DNA from: Lachnospira eligens
GTDB taxonomy: Bacteria; Bacillota; Clostridia; Lachnospirales; Lachnospiraceae
Assembly: GCF_009680455.1 (NCBI RefSeq)
Contig: NZ_WKRD01000002.1
Span: forward strand, 310,001 to 374,000
Direction of reading: 5' to 3'
Length of the DNA: 64,000 bases
Shown here: positions 34,376 through 43,856 of the stretch, in pieces
Numbering within the stretch: position 1 is the first letter of the stretch
Layout of the letters: each line of letters begins with the position of its first letter
Program-made: the position numbers and the translations under genes
Notes under the pieces: generated by a model
Seen by the model: the letters and a program-made list of their open reading frames with translations, nothing else
Databases searched by the model: none
Told to the model about the DNA's origin: nothing

Positions 34376-34986
34376 GCTCTCTTTGCAAGCCTGTCAGCCT
34401 CTTCATTTCCTTCCACCCCTGAATGTCCCCTGACCTTCACGAATCTGATATTAATTGAATCCCTGACAGATGTAATATAATTATAATATTCTATTGTTCC
34501 TTTTTTGTTTCGTTTCCATTCTCCCACAGCCCATGCCTTGATACCTGCATAATCATAGAATATAGAAATATCTTTAAGTCCAAGCTCTATTGCTTTTTTT
34601 ACAGCGGCCATGCTTCCAAGAATCTCTCCTGCAACATTACGCATTGAAGCCATCTCTTTATCACTGCCATTGCCTGACAATTCATATCTTACGCCATCAT
34701 GCATAAGAAAACCGCCATATCCATACACTCCGGTTGCAATATTAAAAGAACCATCAACAAATGCATAATCATTGTCAGGCATTACATCTTCCATATTGCC
34801 ACTTCCGGTCTTTCCATTAATCTCCTGTACAGCTTCCCTTCCCATATAAGCCTTCGCCTCTTCCATAGACATGAAGCTCTTATATTCGGCAGCTGGAAAA
34901 CCATGTACATTCTTCTTACATTCGTCCCATGTCTGATATATTCCGGGAACTTTACCTACACGCACAGCATAATATTTCTTAGCCAT
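34360..34986 (-). CDS. rnhA: Ribonuclease H1 with N-terminal viroplasmin-like domain
   Basis: A 208-residue enzyme that degrades the RNA strand of RNA-DNA hybrids. Residues 1-50 form the hybrid-binding domain (YYAVRVGKVPGIYQTWDECKK). The catalytic domain has the four carboxylates in FVDGSFN, NVAGEILG, FYDYAGI and GNEEADRLAK. The last codons, VGLC and the TAG stop, lie within the terminal repeat of the palindromic element, so the original C-terminus was probably slightly different. The catalytic residues are all upstream of this junction, so activity should persist. Confidence 0.92.
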   Translation of the reverse strand: MAKKYYAVRVGKVPGIYQTWDECKKNVHGFPAAEYKSFMSMEEAKAYMGREAVQEINGKTGSGNMEDVMPDNDYAFVDGSFNIATGVYGYGGFLMHDGVRYELSGNGSDKEMASMRNVAGEILGSMAAVKKAIELGLKDISIFYDYAGIKAWAVGEWKRNKKGTIEYYNYITSVRDSINIRFVKVRGHSGVEGNEEADRLAKRAVGLC

Positions 34987-35005
34987 ATATATTTCCCTAT
35001 TCTGA

Positions 35006-36286
35006 TTAATAAACTCGGATTACTCCGGCAATCTCTTTTACCACTGAAAGTCCATTAAATACTGTCATTGCATCATTAAAATTCTTCTCTGCAACAACAT
35101 CTGTAATAATAACCAGTTCAGCAACACCGTCCTTACGGCTCTTCTGGACCACCTGCGCAATACTTACATCATTGTTTCCAAGAACACTTGCAATGTTAGC
35201 AAGAACCCCCTGCTTGTCTAATGCTTCTATTCTTAAGAAGAATTTGCTCTTAGTTTCAGATATATCCTTAACAGGAAGCTCTTTGTAGCATGAGCAGCCA
35301 ATCTTGCCACATGAGCCATGAACTATGTTACGGCATACATCTATAATGTCCCCCATAACAGCAGAAGCTGTTGGCATCTGACCTGCGCCCCTGCCCATAA
35401 ACATAGTATCATCACTTGCCTCACCATGAACAAATACTGCATTAAATGAATCTCTTACTGTAGCCAGAGGGTGATTCTCGTCAATAAGCATAGGATGAAC
35501 CTTAACTTCTATTCCATCCGGTGTATTTCTGGCAAGTCCAAGAAGCTTGATAACATATCCGAATTCCTTAGCATACTTAATATCTTCTGCTGTAATCTTA
35601 GTAATACCCTCTGTATATACCTGATTAAATGTTACCCTTGAATTAAATGCGATTGATGACATAATAGCCATCTTTCTTCCTGCATCATATCCTTCAACAT
35701 CTGCTGTAGGGTCTGCCTCTGCATATCCTAATTCTGTAGCCTTTGCAAGAGCGTCCTTGTAATTCATTCCTGATTCAGTCATCTTTGTAAGGATATAATT
35801 AGTTGTTCCGTTAACAATACCAATAATCTCTGTGATATTGTTGCCAGCCATGCTCTGCTTTAATGGTCTGATTATTGGAATTGCTCCCGCAACAGCCGCC
35901 TCAAACTGAAGGTCAGCATGCATTTTGTCTGCCATTCCCATAACCTCTTCACCATGCTCAGCAAGAAGATCCTTATTGGCAGTAACAACCTGCTTTCCAG
36001 CCTCAAGTGCCTCAAGAATATACTGCTTTGCAGGAGTAGTTCCACCCATAAGCTCTATTACAATCTCAATATCCTTATCTTCAATAATATCCTTCCAGTT
36101 GTCAGTCAGTAATTCTCTGTCAATTGGATCACGGTCTTTATCAAGATTTCTTACAAGAACCTTCTTAACTACAAGTTCTGCACCCGTCTTACTAATCACA
36201 TCATCTTTCATACTCTGACATAACTTGTATACACCTGTTCCAACTGTTCCTGCTCCTAATATAGCCGCATAAATCTTTCTGCTCAT
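35006..36286 (-). CDS. hom: Homoserine dehydrogenase
   Basis: Reduces aspartate semialdehyde to homoserine for threonine and methionine synthesis. The 426-residue protein has the Rossmann motif LGAGTVGTGVY at the N-terminus, NGTTNYILTKM and GYAEADPTADVEGYDAGRKMAI in the catalytic domain, and an ACT domain in about the last 80 residues (LRIEALDKQGVLANIASVLGNNDVSI), which suggests threonine feedback inhibition. The ATG at 36286 is chosen with GAGGG 11 bases upstream; an ATG at 36304 is possible. Confidence 0.95.
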   Translation of the reverse strand: MSRKIYAAILGAGTVGTGVYKLCQSMKDDVISKTGAELVVKKVLVRNLDKDRDPIDRELLTDNWKDIIEDKDIEIVIELMGGTTPAKQYILEALEAGKQVVTANKDLLAEHGEEVMGMADKMHADLQFEAAVAGAIPIIRPLKQSMAGNNITEIIGIVNGTTNYILTKMTESGMNYKDALAKATELGYAEADPTADVEGYDAGRKMAIMSSIAFNSRVTFNQVYTEGITKITAEDIKYAKEFGYVIKLLGLARNTPDGIEVKVHPMLIDENHPLATVRDSFNAVFVHGEASDDTMFMGRGAGQMPTASAVMGDIIDVCRNIVHGSCGKIGCSCYKELPVKDISETKSKFFLRIEALDKQGVLANIASVLGNNDVSIAQVVQKSRKDGVAELVIITDVVAEKNFNDAMTVFNGLSVVKEIAGVIRVY

Positions 36287-36348
36287 TACTTTGTACGCCC
36301 TCATTCCTGTTTATTATGTTAAGTTTATTATATTAATCTGTGATACAT

Positions 36349-36954
36349 TTATTTCATATCTACAGCATCAACCTGATCCTTAAAGTTCTTTATAGCCTTC
36401 CCAGCCTTCTTTGTTACAGATACAATTCTCATAAGAGATATAAAATCCCATAACCCCTCTATCATCAGAGCAATTCCAATAAATACTATAAGTGCTGATG
36501 ATGTTGAAAATGGATTCAATAATGCAATGATGCCAATAACAACCATTACAACTGCACCTATAAGCTCAATCCACCATTTGTCTGACTCAAGATGGTAGAA
36601 ATCCACAGCATACTGAAGTTTAAGGATTCCATCAACAATAATAATAATTGCAAGTGCTGTTCCTAAAAAAACCGCAATAAAACCTGGTTTAATCACGAAA
36701 AACATACCAAATGCAAGAAGCGTAACTCCCTGTACAAGACCATATGATCCAAGAATCTCACTTCCCGCAATCCTGAAATAATTGATAAGTCTTAATACTC
36801 CCCAGACACATAAGGCAACTCCAATTCCTTTACATATGATTTCCTGGGATGCTGTTGGAAATATTACCAGCAGTAAGCCAAGAACAAACAATGCAATTGA
36901 AACAATAATAATCTCAAACTTAATTGTCTTTAACTTCTTATAAATACTGTTCAT
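36349..36954 (-). CDS. DUF308 (HdeD-like) membrane protein
   Basis: A 201-residue protein with about six hydrophobic segments arranged in pairs, starting at KFEIIIVSIALFVLGLLL, as in the HdeD/DUF308 family. HdeD contributes to acid resistance in E. coli; the role in Firmicutes is not established. The start ATG at 36954 has AAAGGAG 9 bases upstream. Longer upstream readings would run into the promoter at 37009-37037 and are therefore rejected. Confidence 0.82.
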   Translation of the reverse strand: MNSIYKKLKTIKFEIIIVSIALFVLGLLLVIFPTASQEIICKGIGVALCVWGVLRLINYFRIAGSEILGSYGLVQGVTLLAFGMFFVIKPGFIAVFLGTALAIIIIVDGILKLQYAVDFYHLESDKWWIELIGAVVMVVIGIIALLNPFSTSSALIVFIGIALMIEGLWDFISLMRIVSVTKKAGKAIKNFKDQVDAVDMK

Positions 36955-37008
36955 ATGCTCCATCTCCTTTTCACTCATTTCAAAGTTCCGTAGTTCTTTT
37001 GTCTTTTG

Positions 37009-37037
37009 ATTATACACAAAAAAGAACATCACTTCAA
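37009..37037 (-). promoter_or_regulatory. Promoter of the DUF308 gene
   Basis: TTGAAG (37032-37037) and TATAAT (37009-37014) on the minus strand are spaced by 17 bp. The promoter overlaps the 3' arm of the upstream terminator. Confidence 0.65.
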
Positions 37038-37080
37038 GACATGCATTTTTCTGCACTTTAATCTGTCTGTGATGTTCTTT
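37021..37080 (-). terminator. Intrinsic terminator after the multi-pass membrane gene
   Basis: AAAGAACATCAC (37021-37032) pairs perfectly with GTGATGTTCTTT (37069-37080), with a 36-nt loop region that can fold further; TTTTTT follows on the minus strand. Confidence 0.75.
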
Positions 37081-37113
37081 ATTATTATTTAATATTAAGT
37101 TAACATATACAGA

Positions 37114-38211
37114 TTACTCTGCTCTTGACATAGCCTGCTCGTAGTCTCTTGTTCCAACCCAGATTTCCTTAGTATATGGACACTTCTTCTGTTCAATAGA
37201 GCGCTTGATAATAACCGAAATACATACCACATTCGCTATTATTGCAAGCATTGCAACAACTCCCTGTGCTGTCGGGTTAGCTGTTATACCAAAGTTGGCA
37301 ATTGCATCTCCTGCACTTGCACCTGTAGTGTGACATGTAATTGCTGCGTTATAAAGATCAAGTGCCTTAACACCAGCCTTAGTTGCTCCACCATATAATG
37401 ATGGCAATACACTGAATGTATTGCTTAACTGGAATAATGGTAATACCTGTGCAAACATGCACCATGTCGCAAGTGTCATGGCTCTGTTCTGAATCCATCC
37501 ACCCTTATTCCATAATGCATTAGCAAATGTAGGAGCAAGAAGAAGAGCTACACCACAGTACCATGTATGTGTTGGAAGATTACAATATGTATACTCAAAA
37601 TTCCAGATGTCATAAGCAACGATAAACCATATTGTCATATCCGGCCAGAGCATATCATCCTTTTTCTTAGATGAGTAAATTCCCCACCAGCCTGTCATAC
37701 AGAAGATATTAATAAGTCCTGCAATTCCATTAACAATATTCCACCAGCCACCATAAAGGAATACACCTTCATTAGATGCCCACCATGCACCAGAAAAATC
37801 TCCAGTAATCTGGTAAGCTCTTATGGCTGATTCAAAATCAGATACTACCGCAATAAGAATATTAATAGCAACAATTACGAATGGCCAAGGTTTAAACCAT
37901 TCTTTCTTTCCAATTCCCCACTTATACTTAATCATGAGGAAACCGACAACTCCGATATCTGCTGCATAAAGCTTAGCATAATGGAACCATCCGTTCATAT
38001 ACTCATATGTCTGATTGCTGTGACCGCCAAACAGACCTGCCTGAATTGTTATGAAATAGATTGTGAGTACAGCCGGAATGATAACGAATAACACGATACC
38101 ACCAATCTTAGTACGACGACCTATCTCATTAAGAATTACTAATCCTGCAAACACAAGCACCCAACCCAGTAACTGAGTCATGGCTGTGCTGCCATAAAGT
38201 TGAAATAACAT
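37114..38211 (-). CDS. Multi-pass membrane protein of unknown function (likely DUF5692)
   Basis: A 365-residue integral membrane protein with about nine to ten hydrophobic segments and many tryptophans and aromatic residues (for example GWFHYAKLYAADIG, SGAWWASNEG, YDIWNFEYTYCNLPTHTWYC). It appears to match a Firmicutes family of unknown function (DUF5692, from memory). No catalytic or transport signature was recognised. It stands alone between a terminator and a small unknown gene. The ATG at 38211 follows GGAGGCG. Confidence 0.7.
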   Translation of the reverse strand: MLFQLYGSTAMTQLLGWVLVFAGLVILNEIGRRTKIGGIVLFVIIPAVLTIYFITIQAGLFGGHSNQTYEYMNGWFHYAKLYAADIGVVGFLMIKYKWGIGKKEWFKPWPFVIVAINILIAVVSDFESAIRAYQITGDFSGAWWASNEGVFLYGGWWNIVNGIAGLINIFCMTGWWGIYSSKKKDDMLWPDMTIWFIVAYDIWNFEYTYCNLPTHTWYCGVALLLAPTFANALWNKGGWIQNRAMTLATWCMFAQVLPLFQLSNTFSVLPSLYGGATKAGVKALDLYNAAITCHTTGASAGDAIANFGITANPTAQGVVAMLAIIANVVCISVIIKRSIEQKKCPYTKEIWVGTRDYEQAMSRAE

Positions 38212-38300
38212 TGTTCACGCCTCCAATCGCTTGATTGATTTTATAAGTATTTTACACTTTTTTAATAAATATTTCAAGTAAAAATGATAGTCTATATGGG

Positions 38301-38681
38301 CTATCCTAAACATTTTAATATCTGCGATTTCTTGTTGTTGACAACTGCAAGGTTTTGCAAGGCCGAACGAATATTTTTCTGAATCACTGCCGCCCTTATT
38401 CCTTCGAATGGTTTAAGAAAGCTGTTAATTCCAAGTTCTTTAGCATTCTGTTCCAGTCTTGTAATTGAAGTAAACGCTGCAGACCACTGTGTATTATTAA
38501 GTGTCTGTTCTAGTCTTATGAAGTCATAACACGCCATATATTCCCTTACATCCTTTATATATACGGTCATAACAACTTCATTCTCTATATCTTTATCCTT
38601 GAATTTTGAATTAGAAATATCTATTCCGAGTCTTCTAAGATTCGCGATTATTTTCATCAATACCTGTTCGCGGGCTGACAT
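38301..38681 (-). CDS. Conserved hypothetical protein, about 126 residues
   Basis: I do not recognise this protein. It is mainly helical and hydrophilic, without signal peptide or membrane segment. The start at 38681 (MSAREQVLMKI) has GAGGGG 10 bases upstream; a longer version to 38732 is possible. It starts 53 bp after the end of the NhaC-type antiporter gene and probably shares its transcript. The C-terminal half resembles a regulatory four-helix segment (LEQTLNNTQWSAAF, LEQNAKELGINSFL), but this is only an impression. Confidence 0.6.
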   Translation of the reverse strand: MSAREQVLMKIIANLRRLGIDISNSKFKDKDIENEVVMTVYIKDVREYMACYDFIRLEQTLNNTQWSAAFTSITRLEQNAKELGINSFLKPFEGIRAAVIQKNIRSALQNLAVVNNKKSQILKCLG

Positions 38682-38734
38682 ACTAACACTTCCCCTCACA
38701 CTCAGCTTTCTTATATATTCTTGGCAGTACATTA

Positions 38735-40066
38735 TTATGCTTTAGTTTTACTTTTTCCTTCAGGAATAACATATATCCATATAAGTGAACTTACAAACAA
38801 AAACATTGGATAAAACAGCTTTGGTAGAATCTGAAATGCTGTAATGCTATATCCAAGCTCTGAAACCGCTGATATGGCAACCAGCATCTGAGCACCATAT
38901 GGTATTATCCCTTGAAATATACATGAAAATGTATCAAGAAGCGAAGCCGCTTTTCTTGGAGTAATATCATAATCCTCAGACATCTCTTTTGCAATAGGGT
39001 TAGCCATTACAATAGCAACTGTATTATTAGCTGTAGCAATATCCATTGTTCCAACTAAAAGTCCCATTCCAAGCTGTCCGCCTTTTTTCCCTTTAAATAA
39101 TCTTCTTATTCCATTAAGTAAAGCATCAAATCCACCATATTCTTTAATAAGTGAACACATTACAGATACAAGAACTGCAACCATACATGTCTCAAACATT
39201 CCTGACGCACCACTTCCCATATTAAGAAGCAGAGTCTCCAATGTAACCTCTCCCATAACAAGCATAATAACTATTCCCGAAATAATACCTGTTATAAGTA
39301 CAACAAAAACATTTACACCAATAATTCCACCCGCAAGTACAAGCACATATGGAATAATCTGAAAAAGATTATATGAATGTGCAATCTCACCATGAATATC
39401 TGTACTAAAAGAAAGCACAAGAATTATAACAAGGGTCACAATTGCTGCCGGAAGTGCTATCCAGAAATTCTCCCTGAACTTGTCTTTCATGGCACAGCCC
39501 TGACCATTACAAGCTGCAATAGTAGTATCTGATATAAAAGAAAGATTGTCTCCAAACATTGCACCACCCATGACAGATGCAACACATAATGCCATACTAA
39601 ATCCTGATGCTTCTGATACCGCAACCGCTATTGGTGTAATAAGTGTTATTGTTCCAACAGATGTACCCATTGCAGTAGATACAAAGCAGGCAACAATAAA
39701 AAGTACCGCTACTGCAAACTTTGCAGGAATAATGCTTAACATAAAATAAGCTACACTCTCTGCACTGCTTCTTCCTACAACTCCGACAAATATTCCGGCT
39801 GTAATGAATATCAGAAGCATTGTAACAATGTTCCTGTCAGCCAACCCTTTTGCCATTACATCAAGCTTTTCATCAAACTTAAGCTGTGAATTCTGCATGC
39901 ACGCTACTAATATTGCAGCCATAAATGCAACAATAATTGGTACATTATAAAATCCCATTGGAATCTTCATGACATATTCAAATATAATTCCGGTTCCAAG
40001 ATACAACACAAGAAAAACAAGTATAGGTACCAGCGCAACCGGATTAGAATTCCTATCCTTTTTCAT
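38735..40066 (-). CDS. NhaC family Na+/H+ antiporter-type transporter
   Basis: A 443-residue protein with about eleven to twelve membrane segments that fits the NhaC superfamily (Na+/H+ or amino-acid/proton exchange, such as malate-lactate or tyrosine antiporters). Conserved family stretches include STAMGTSVGTITLITPIAVAVSE, MFGDNLSFISDTTIAA and DTFSCIFQGIIPYGAQ. It follows prfA by 8 bp. The transported substrate cannot be deduced; amino-acid antiport is as plausible as sodium. Confidence 0.87.
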   Translation of the reverse strand: MKKDRNSNPVALVPILVFLVLYLGTGIIFEYVMKIPMGFYNVPIIVAFMAAILVACMQNSQLKFDEKLDVMAKGLADRNIVTMLLIFITAGIFVGVVGRSSAESVAYFMLSIIPAKFAVAVLFIVACFVSTAMGTSVGTITLITPIAVAVSEASGFSMALCVASVMGGAMFGDNLSFISDTTIAACNGQGCAMKDKFRENFWIALPAAIVTLVIILVLSFSTDIHGEIAHSYNLFQIIPYVLVLAGGIIGVNVFVVLITGIISGIVIMLVMGEVTLETLLLNMGSGASGMFETCMVAVLVSVMCSLIKEYGGFDALLNGIRRLFKGKKGGQLGMGLLVGTMDIATANNTVAIVMANPIAKEMSEDYDITPRKAASLLDTFSCIFQGIIPYGAQMLVAISAVSELGYSITAFQILPKLFYPMFLFVSSLIWIYVIPEGKSKTKA

Positions 40067-40074
40067 AATACCAA

Positions 40075-41148
40075 TTAATCCTCGCCCATCTTAGCAAGCT
40101 TGGCAGCCTGGTCGGCAGCGATACATGCATCAATAATATCCTGGATGTCTCCATCCATAATCTTGTCAAGCTTATATAATGTAAGACCAATTCTGTGGTC
40201 TGTTACTCTTCCCTGTGGGAAATTATAAGTTCTTATCTTCTCAGCTCTGTCACCTGTACCAATCTGGCTTCTTCTTGCATCTGCCTCTGCGTCATGTGCT
40301 TTCTGAGTCTCAATGTCATATAACTTGGCTCTTAAAAGCGCAAATGCTTTCTCCTTATTCTGTATCTGTGACTTCTCTGTCTGTGAATAAATAACTATTC
40401 CTGTTGGATAATGAGTAAGTCGTACAGCAGAATCAGTTGTATTGACACACTGTCCACCATTACCTGACGCTCGCATAACATCAATACGGATGTCCTTCTC
40501 ATCAATGTGGATATCAACCTCTTCTGCCTCTGGCATAACAGCTACAGAAGCAGTAGAAGTCTGTATTCGTCCGTTAGATTCAGTTACCGGGATTCTCTGT
40601 ACTCTGTGTACACCAGATTCATACTTCATAATAGAGTAAGCTCCCTGTCCCTTAACCATGAATTCTACTTCCTTCATTCCACCAATACCGGTTTCATCGC
40701 CACTTAATACTTCAACCTTCCAGCCTCTTGCCTGTGCATAGTGTACATACATTCTGAAAAGCTCTGCTGCAAAAAGTGCCGCCTCTTCTCCACCTGCACC
40801 CGCTCTGATTTCAACAACAATATCCTTATCATCATTAGGGTCTTTAGGTAAAAGAAGAATCTTTAATTCATGCTCTAATTCTTCTACTCTTGCCTTAGAT
40901 TCATTAAGTTCTTCCTTCGCCATCTCTTTAAGTTCTTCATCTGTCTCTTCATCAAGAATAGCAAGACTGTCCTCAATATTCTTCTTACAGTTCTTATACT
41001 CAGTATAAGTTTCTATAAGTGGTGCAAGACTGCTCTGTTCTTTCATAAGCTTTCTGAACTTTTCCTGATCATTAACCACATCAGGATTACCAAGTTCAGC
41101 CGTTATATCTTCATATCTGTTGACTGTATCTTCAAGTCTGTCAAACAT
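40075..41148 (-). CDS. prfA: Peptide chain release factor 1
   Basis: RF1 reads UAA and UAG stop codons and triggers release of the finished protein. The 357-residue protein contains the GGQ loop ([15 protein letters not shown]), whose glutamine is methylated by PrmC, encoded next door. The stop-codon recognition region VTESNG-near-P-x-T is placed in [14 protein letters not shown]. The ATG at 41148 is preferred; a GTG at 41157 lies close to the GGAAAA site. It is followed by a NhaC-type transporter gene. Confidence 0.97.
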   Translation of the reverse strand: MFDRLEDTVNRYEDITAELGNPDVVNDQEKFRKLMKEQSSLAPLIETYTEYKNCKKNIEDSLAILDEETDEELKEMAKEELNESKARVEELEHELKILLLPKDPNDDKDIVVEIRAGAGGEEAALFAAELFRMYVHYAQARGWKVEVLSGDETGIGGMKEVEFMVKGQGAYSIMKYESGVHRVQRIPVTESNGRIQTSTASVAVMPEAEEVDIHIDEKDIRIDVMRASGNGGQCVNTTDSAVRLTHYPTGIVIYSQTEKSQIQNKEKAFALLRAKLYDIETQKAHDAEADARRSQIGTGDRAEKIRTYNFPQGRVTDHRIGLTLYKLDKIMDGDIQDIIDACIAADQAAKLAKMGED

Positions 41149-41184
41149 ACGTGTCACTTTTCCTTTCTATCTCTAACTATATAA

Positions 41185-42024
41185 TTACTTTCTGCCCATA
41201 ACAACACGGTCAAGGCCAGCGAGGTCTTTTACAACCGTTATATCTCTTAAACCAGCCTGCTTCATTATTTCAGAAACATCTGCTGCCTGTTCGGCTCCTA
41301 TCTCATAACACAGGTATCCGTCTGTCTTAAGATATTCTCGTGCTTTCTCAGTGATTTTCCTATAAAACATAAGTCCGTCCTCTGTTCCGTCAAGTGCAAG
41401 CAGAGGATCATGTAAACGGACTTCATCCTGCAGAGTTTCTATAACCTTAGTTGGTATATATGGTGGATTGGATACTATTGTATTAAATGTAATATCATTA
41501 CCCAATTCGCCAAATAAATCACTAAGCATAAAATCAATATTATCAGCCTCGAGATTATGCTTATTCTTCTGGGCAACTTTAAGTGCCTTTTCTGAAACAT
41601 CTACTCCAAGCACCCTGCTTTCCGGGAACTTCTTAGCAAGAGTAATCCCAATGCAGCCTGAGCCTGTACACATATCAAGAATATTATCACCATTTCTTGT
41701 AACCTTGATTACCTCACCAACAAGCACTTCTGTATCAGGTCTTGGTATAAGCACATCTTCATTCACTTCGAATTCATATCCATAGAAATATGCTTTTCCC
41801 AGAATATGCTGCAGCGGAACATGCGCAGCCCTTTTATCAATATACTCTTCATACAGCAAAAAATTCTCTTCTGACAACATGCTGTCACCATTCACAAGAT
41901 AAAAAGTTCTTGTCATACCATTAATGGCAGATAATAATTCAAAACTGTCATGGTCTGCATTATCGACGTTATTATCTCTAAGTCGCTTTGCCCCCCATTT
42001 TACTGCTTCTCGAATTGTCATCAT
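41185..42024 (-). CDS. prmC: Release factor glutamine methyltransferase
   Basis: PrmC methylates the glutamine of the GGQ motif in release factors. The 279-residue protein has an N-terminal helical domain and an S-adenosylmethionine methyltransferase domain with DMCTGSGCIGITLA and the catalytic NPPYIPT motif. It sits between the DUF1385 gene (2 bp) and prfA (36 bp), its substrate. The start may be either of two adjacent ATG codons. Confidence 0.96.
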   Translation of the reverse strand: MMTIREAVKWGAKRLRDNNVDNADHDSFELLSAINGMTRTFYLVNGDSMLSEENFLLYEEYIDKRAAHVPLQHILGKAYFYGYEFEVNEDVLIPRPDTEVLVGEVIKVTRNGDNILDMCTGSGCIGITLAKKFPESRVLGVDVSEKALKVAQKNKHNLEADNIDFMLSDLFGELGNDITFNTIVSNPPYIPTKVIETLQDEVRLHDPLLALDGTEDGLMFYRKITEKAREYLKTDGYLCYEIGAEQAADVSEIMKQAGLRDITVVKDLAGLDRVVMGRK

Positions 42025-42026
42025 AA

Positions 42027-43373
42027 TTATCTGTCTTCCAGCCTTTTCTGTTTAAACATAGGAACATCCTCAGGATACTGCTCTTCTTCCGGCTCTTTTC
42101 CAGTTTCGAACTCAAAGCCCGCAACTACCTCTTCCTCTGTAAGTTCCTCTGCTTTATCATCAGCATTATAATCATTTGAATTATCATATACAGTACTTTC
42201 TGATTCATCACTTGCTTCATATACAAAAGCAAATGACTCCCTGTCTGTATCGTCCATACCAAATTCCATCTCCCTGCCCATCTGTAAATACTTTTGTTCA
42301 GGGGTAAGTTCTGTTTCCTGATTATCTTCTGACTTCTGTTCCTCTATATCAATAGTTCTTGTCTCTTCATTCCCATGAATAAGACTTCCTGATATTGCAA
42401 GTTCTGCCTCAGATGCCACAAGTGCTTCAACCGGATTATCGGCTTCTGAATAATATTCAGCAATAAACTGTCTCCAGTCAAATACTTCCTCAACTGCCCT
42501 TATGGCAACTTCAATCATATCCATATCCGGCTCTCTTGTAGTAAGCTTCTGAAACCACATTCCCGGTTTACTCAAAACTCTTACAAATGCATTATCATTC
42601 TTTCCTGCCCATCTTATTACCTCATAAGAAACTCCTGCAATTACAGGAATAAGCAGAATTCTTATAAGTATCTGCAGTGCCGTATTATCAACTCTTATAA
42701 ATATAAAAAACACAATACTTATAAACATTACAAAGAATAAGAAGCTTGTTCCACATCTCTTATGATATCTTGAACTGTTCTTTACATTCTCTGGTGTAAG
42801 TCTTGCACCATTCTCAATGCAGTTGATACATTTGTGTTCAGCACCATGATACATGAAAGTCCTTTTAATATCTTTCATCATGGATATAAGTAAAATGTAT
42901 ATAACAAATATTAATAATCTCACAACGCCTTCTATGAAATTAAGAAGTGTCTTGGAAATTATGTATTTTGATACCAGTCTGGCTGCAAGATATGGAAGAA
43001 CCATAAACAATCCAATTGCAAAGAATATTGACAAAATAACCGTTACTGCCATTAGAACCGATTCAAACTTATCCTTAAGAATATTCTTGCCAACCTCATC
43101 AATCTTAGTCTTCTCCTGTTCTGCCGGATCATCATAAAAAGATGCTGAATAATTAATTGTTGATATACCTGTAACAAGTGAATCAACAAAACTGACAATT
43201 CCTCTTATTATAGGGAAATTGAGCCACTGATGCTTTTCTGTTAAATCTCTGCTTTCTTTGACAACAACTTCAATTTCATTATCAGGTTTTCTGACTGCAA
43301 TAGAATATTTATTCTTATTACGCATCATAATACCCTCAATTACAGCCTGTCCCCCAATTCCTGATGGCTTCAT
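42027..43373 (-). CDS. DUF1385 (YqhQ-like) membrane protein with acidic C-terminal tail
   Basis: A 448-residue protein. Its first 300 residues match DUF1385, starting at GIGGQAVIEGIMMRNK and including about four membrane segments and the conserved HGAEHKCINCIENG. The family is widespread in spore formers next to prfA and prmC, without assigned function. The last 150 residues are strongly acidic and low in complexity (many Glu/Asp), an addition not seen in shorter relatives. Start at 43373 is chosen from the first conserved residues. Confidence 0.87.
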   Translation of the reverse strand: MKPSGIGGQAVIEGIMMRNKNKYSIAVRKPDNEIEVVVKESRDLTEKHQWLNFPIIRGIVSFVDSLVTGISTINYSASFYDDPAEQEKTKIDEVGKNILKDKFESVLMAVTVILSIFFAIGLFMVLPYLAARLVSKYIISKTLLNFIEGVVRLLIFVIYILLISMMKDIKRTFMYHGAEHKCINCIENGARLTPENVKNSSRYHKRCGTSFLFFVMFISIVFFIFIRVDNTALQILIRILLIPVIAGVSYEVIRWAGKNDNAFVRVLSKPGMWFQKLTTREPDMDMIEVAIRAVEEVFDWRQFIAEYYSEADNPVEALVASEAELAISGSLIHGNEETRTIDIEEQKSEDNQETELTPEQKYLQMGREMEFGMDDTDRESFAFVYEASDESESTVYDNSNDYNADDKAEELTEEEVVAGFEFETGKEPEEEQYPEDVPMFKQKRLEDR

Positions 43374-43410
43374 ATTACACCATACCTTTCTTAAATGTTT
43401 TGTATACATT

Positions 43411-43442
43411 CAAAAAAAGTTGAGGTCCCGAAAAACCTCAAC
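43411..43442 (-). terminator. Intrinsic terminator after rpmE
   Basis: GTTGAGG (43419-43425) pairs with CCTCAAC (43436-43442), followed on the minus strand by seven T. Confidence 0.9.
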
Positions 43443-43455
43443 CTTAATTTCAAAA

Positions 43456-43662
43456 TTAATTGTTTGATACTCCGTACTTCTTGTTGAACTTATCAATACG
43501 TCCGCGAGTAGATGATGCCTTCTGCTGTCCTGTGTAGAATGGATGGCACTTTGAACAGATTTCTACGTGGATTTCTTCCTTAGTTGAACCTGTTACGAAC
43601 TCGTTACCGCAGTTGCAAACAACCTTTGCCTGATAGTAATCTGGATGGATTCCTTCTCTCAT
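43456..43662 (-). CDS. rpmE: Ribosomal protein L31 (zinc-binding type)
   Basis: A 68-residue large-subunit protein. The CNCG motif and the following C-SKC pair form the zinc site, so this is the zinc-containing C+ form, not the zinc-starvation replacement. The motif [12 protein letters not shown] is typical. It has its own promoter, a 130-nt leader and a terminator, so it is a single-gene unit between rho and the prfA cluster. The start follows AGAGGTG. Confidence 0.97.
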   Translation of the reverse strand: MREGIHPDYYQAKVVCNCGNEFVTGSTKEEIHVEICSKCHPFYTGQQKASSTRGRIDKFNKKYGVSNN

Positions 43663-43679
43663 GATTTCACCTCTTTACA

Positions 43680-43785
43680 AATTATTAAGTATTACAATTG
43701 TGAATTCCGCCTTAGATTCCCTTTCTGTCCCGATGGGATCTATGCGCATTAGACACAATGACCTCTTTATCTGTCATAAACAGCT
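43680..43785 (-). promoter_or_regulatory. rpmE 5' leader, candidate L31 autoregulatory RNA
   Basis: Between the promoter and rpmE about 120 nt can fold. TGTGTCTAATGCGC and the GATCCCATCGGGA region form nested stems with CACA at the far end (43690-43770). Firmicutes L31 leaders that bind the protein are known, and this fits in place and size, but I did not confirm a match to a family consensus. Confidence 0.4.
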
Positions 43786-43790
43786 TTCAT

Positions 43791-43819
43791 ATTGTATCAC
43801 GATGCGACATGTTATGCAA
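43791..43819 (-). promoter_or_regulatory. rpmE promoter
   Basis: TTGCAT (43814-43819) and TACAAT (43791-43796) are spaced by 17 bp on the minus strand. Confidence 0.75.
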
Positions 43820-43856
43820 GCATTTTTTCAAAAGAGTTATAAAAAGAAAATATATT

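Noticed and set aside
38301..38732. Assigning a regulatory function to the 126-residue protein next to the NhaC-type gene
   Set aside because: Only its general helical character is visible; no family signature was recognised.
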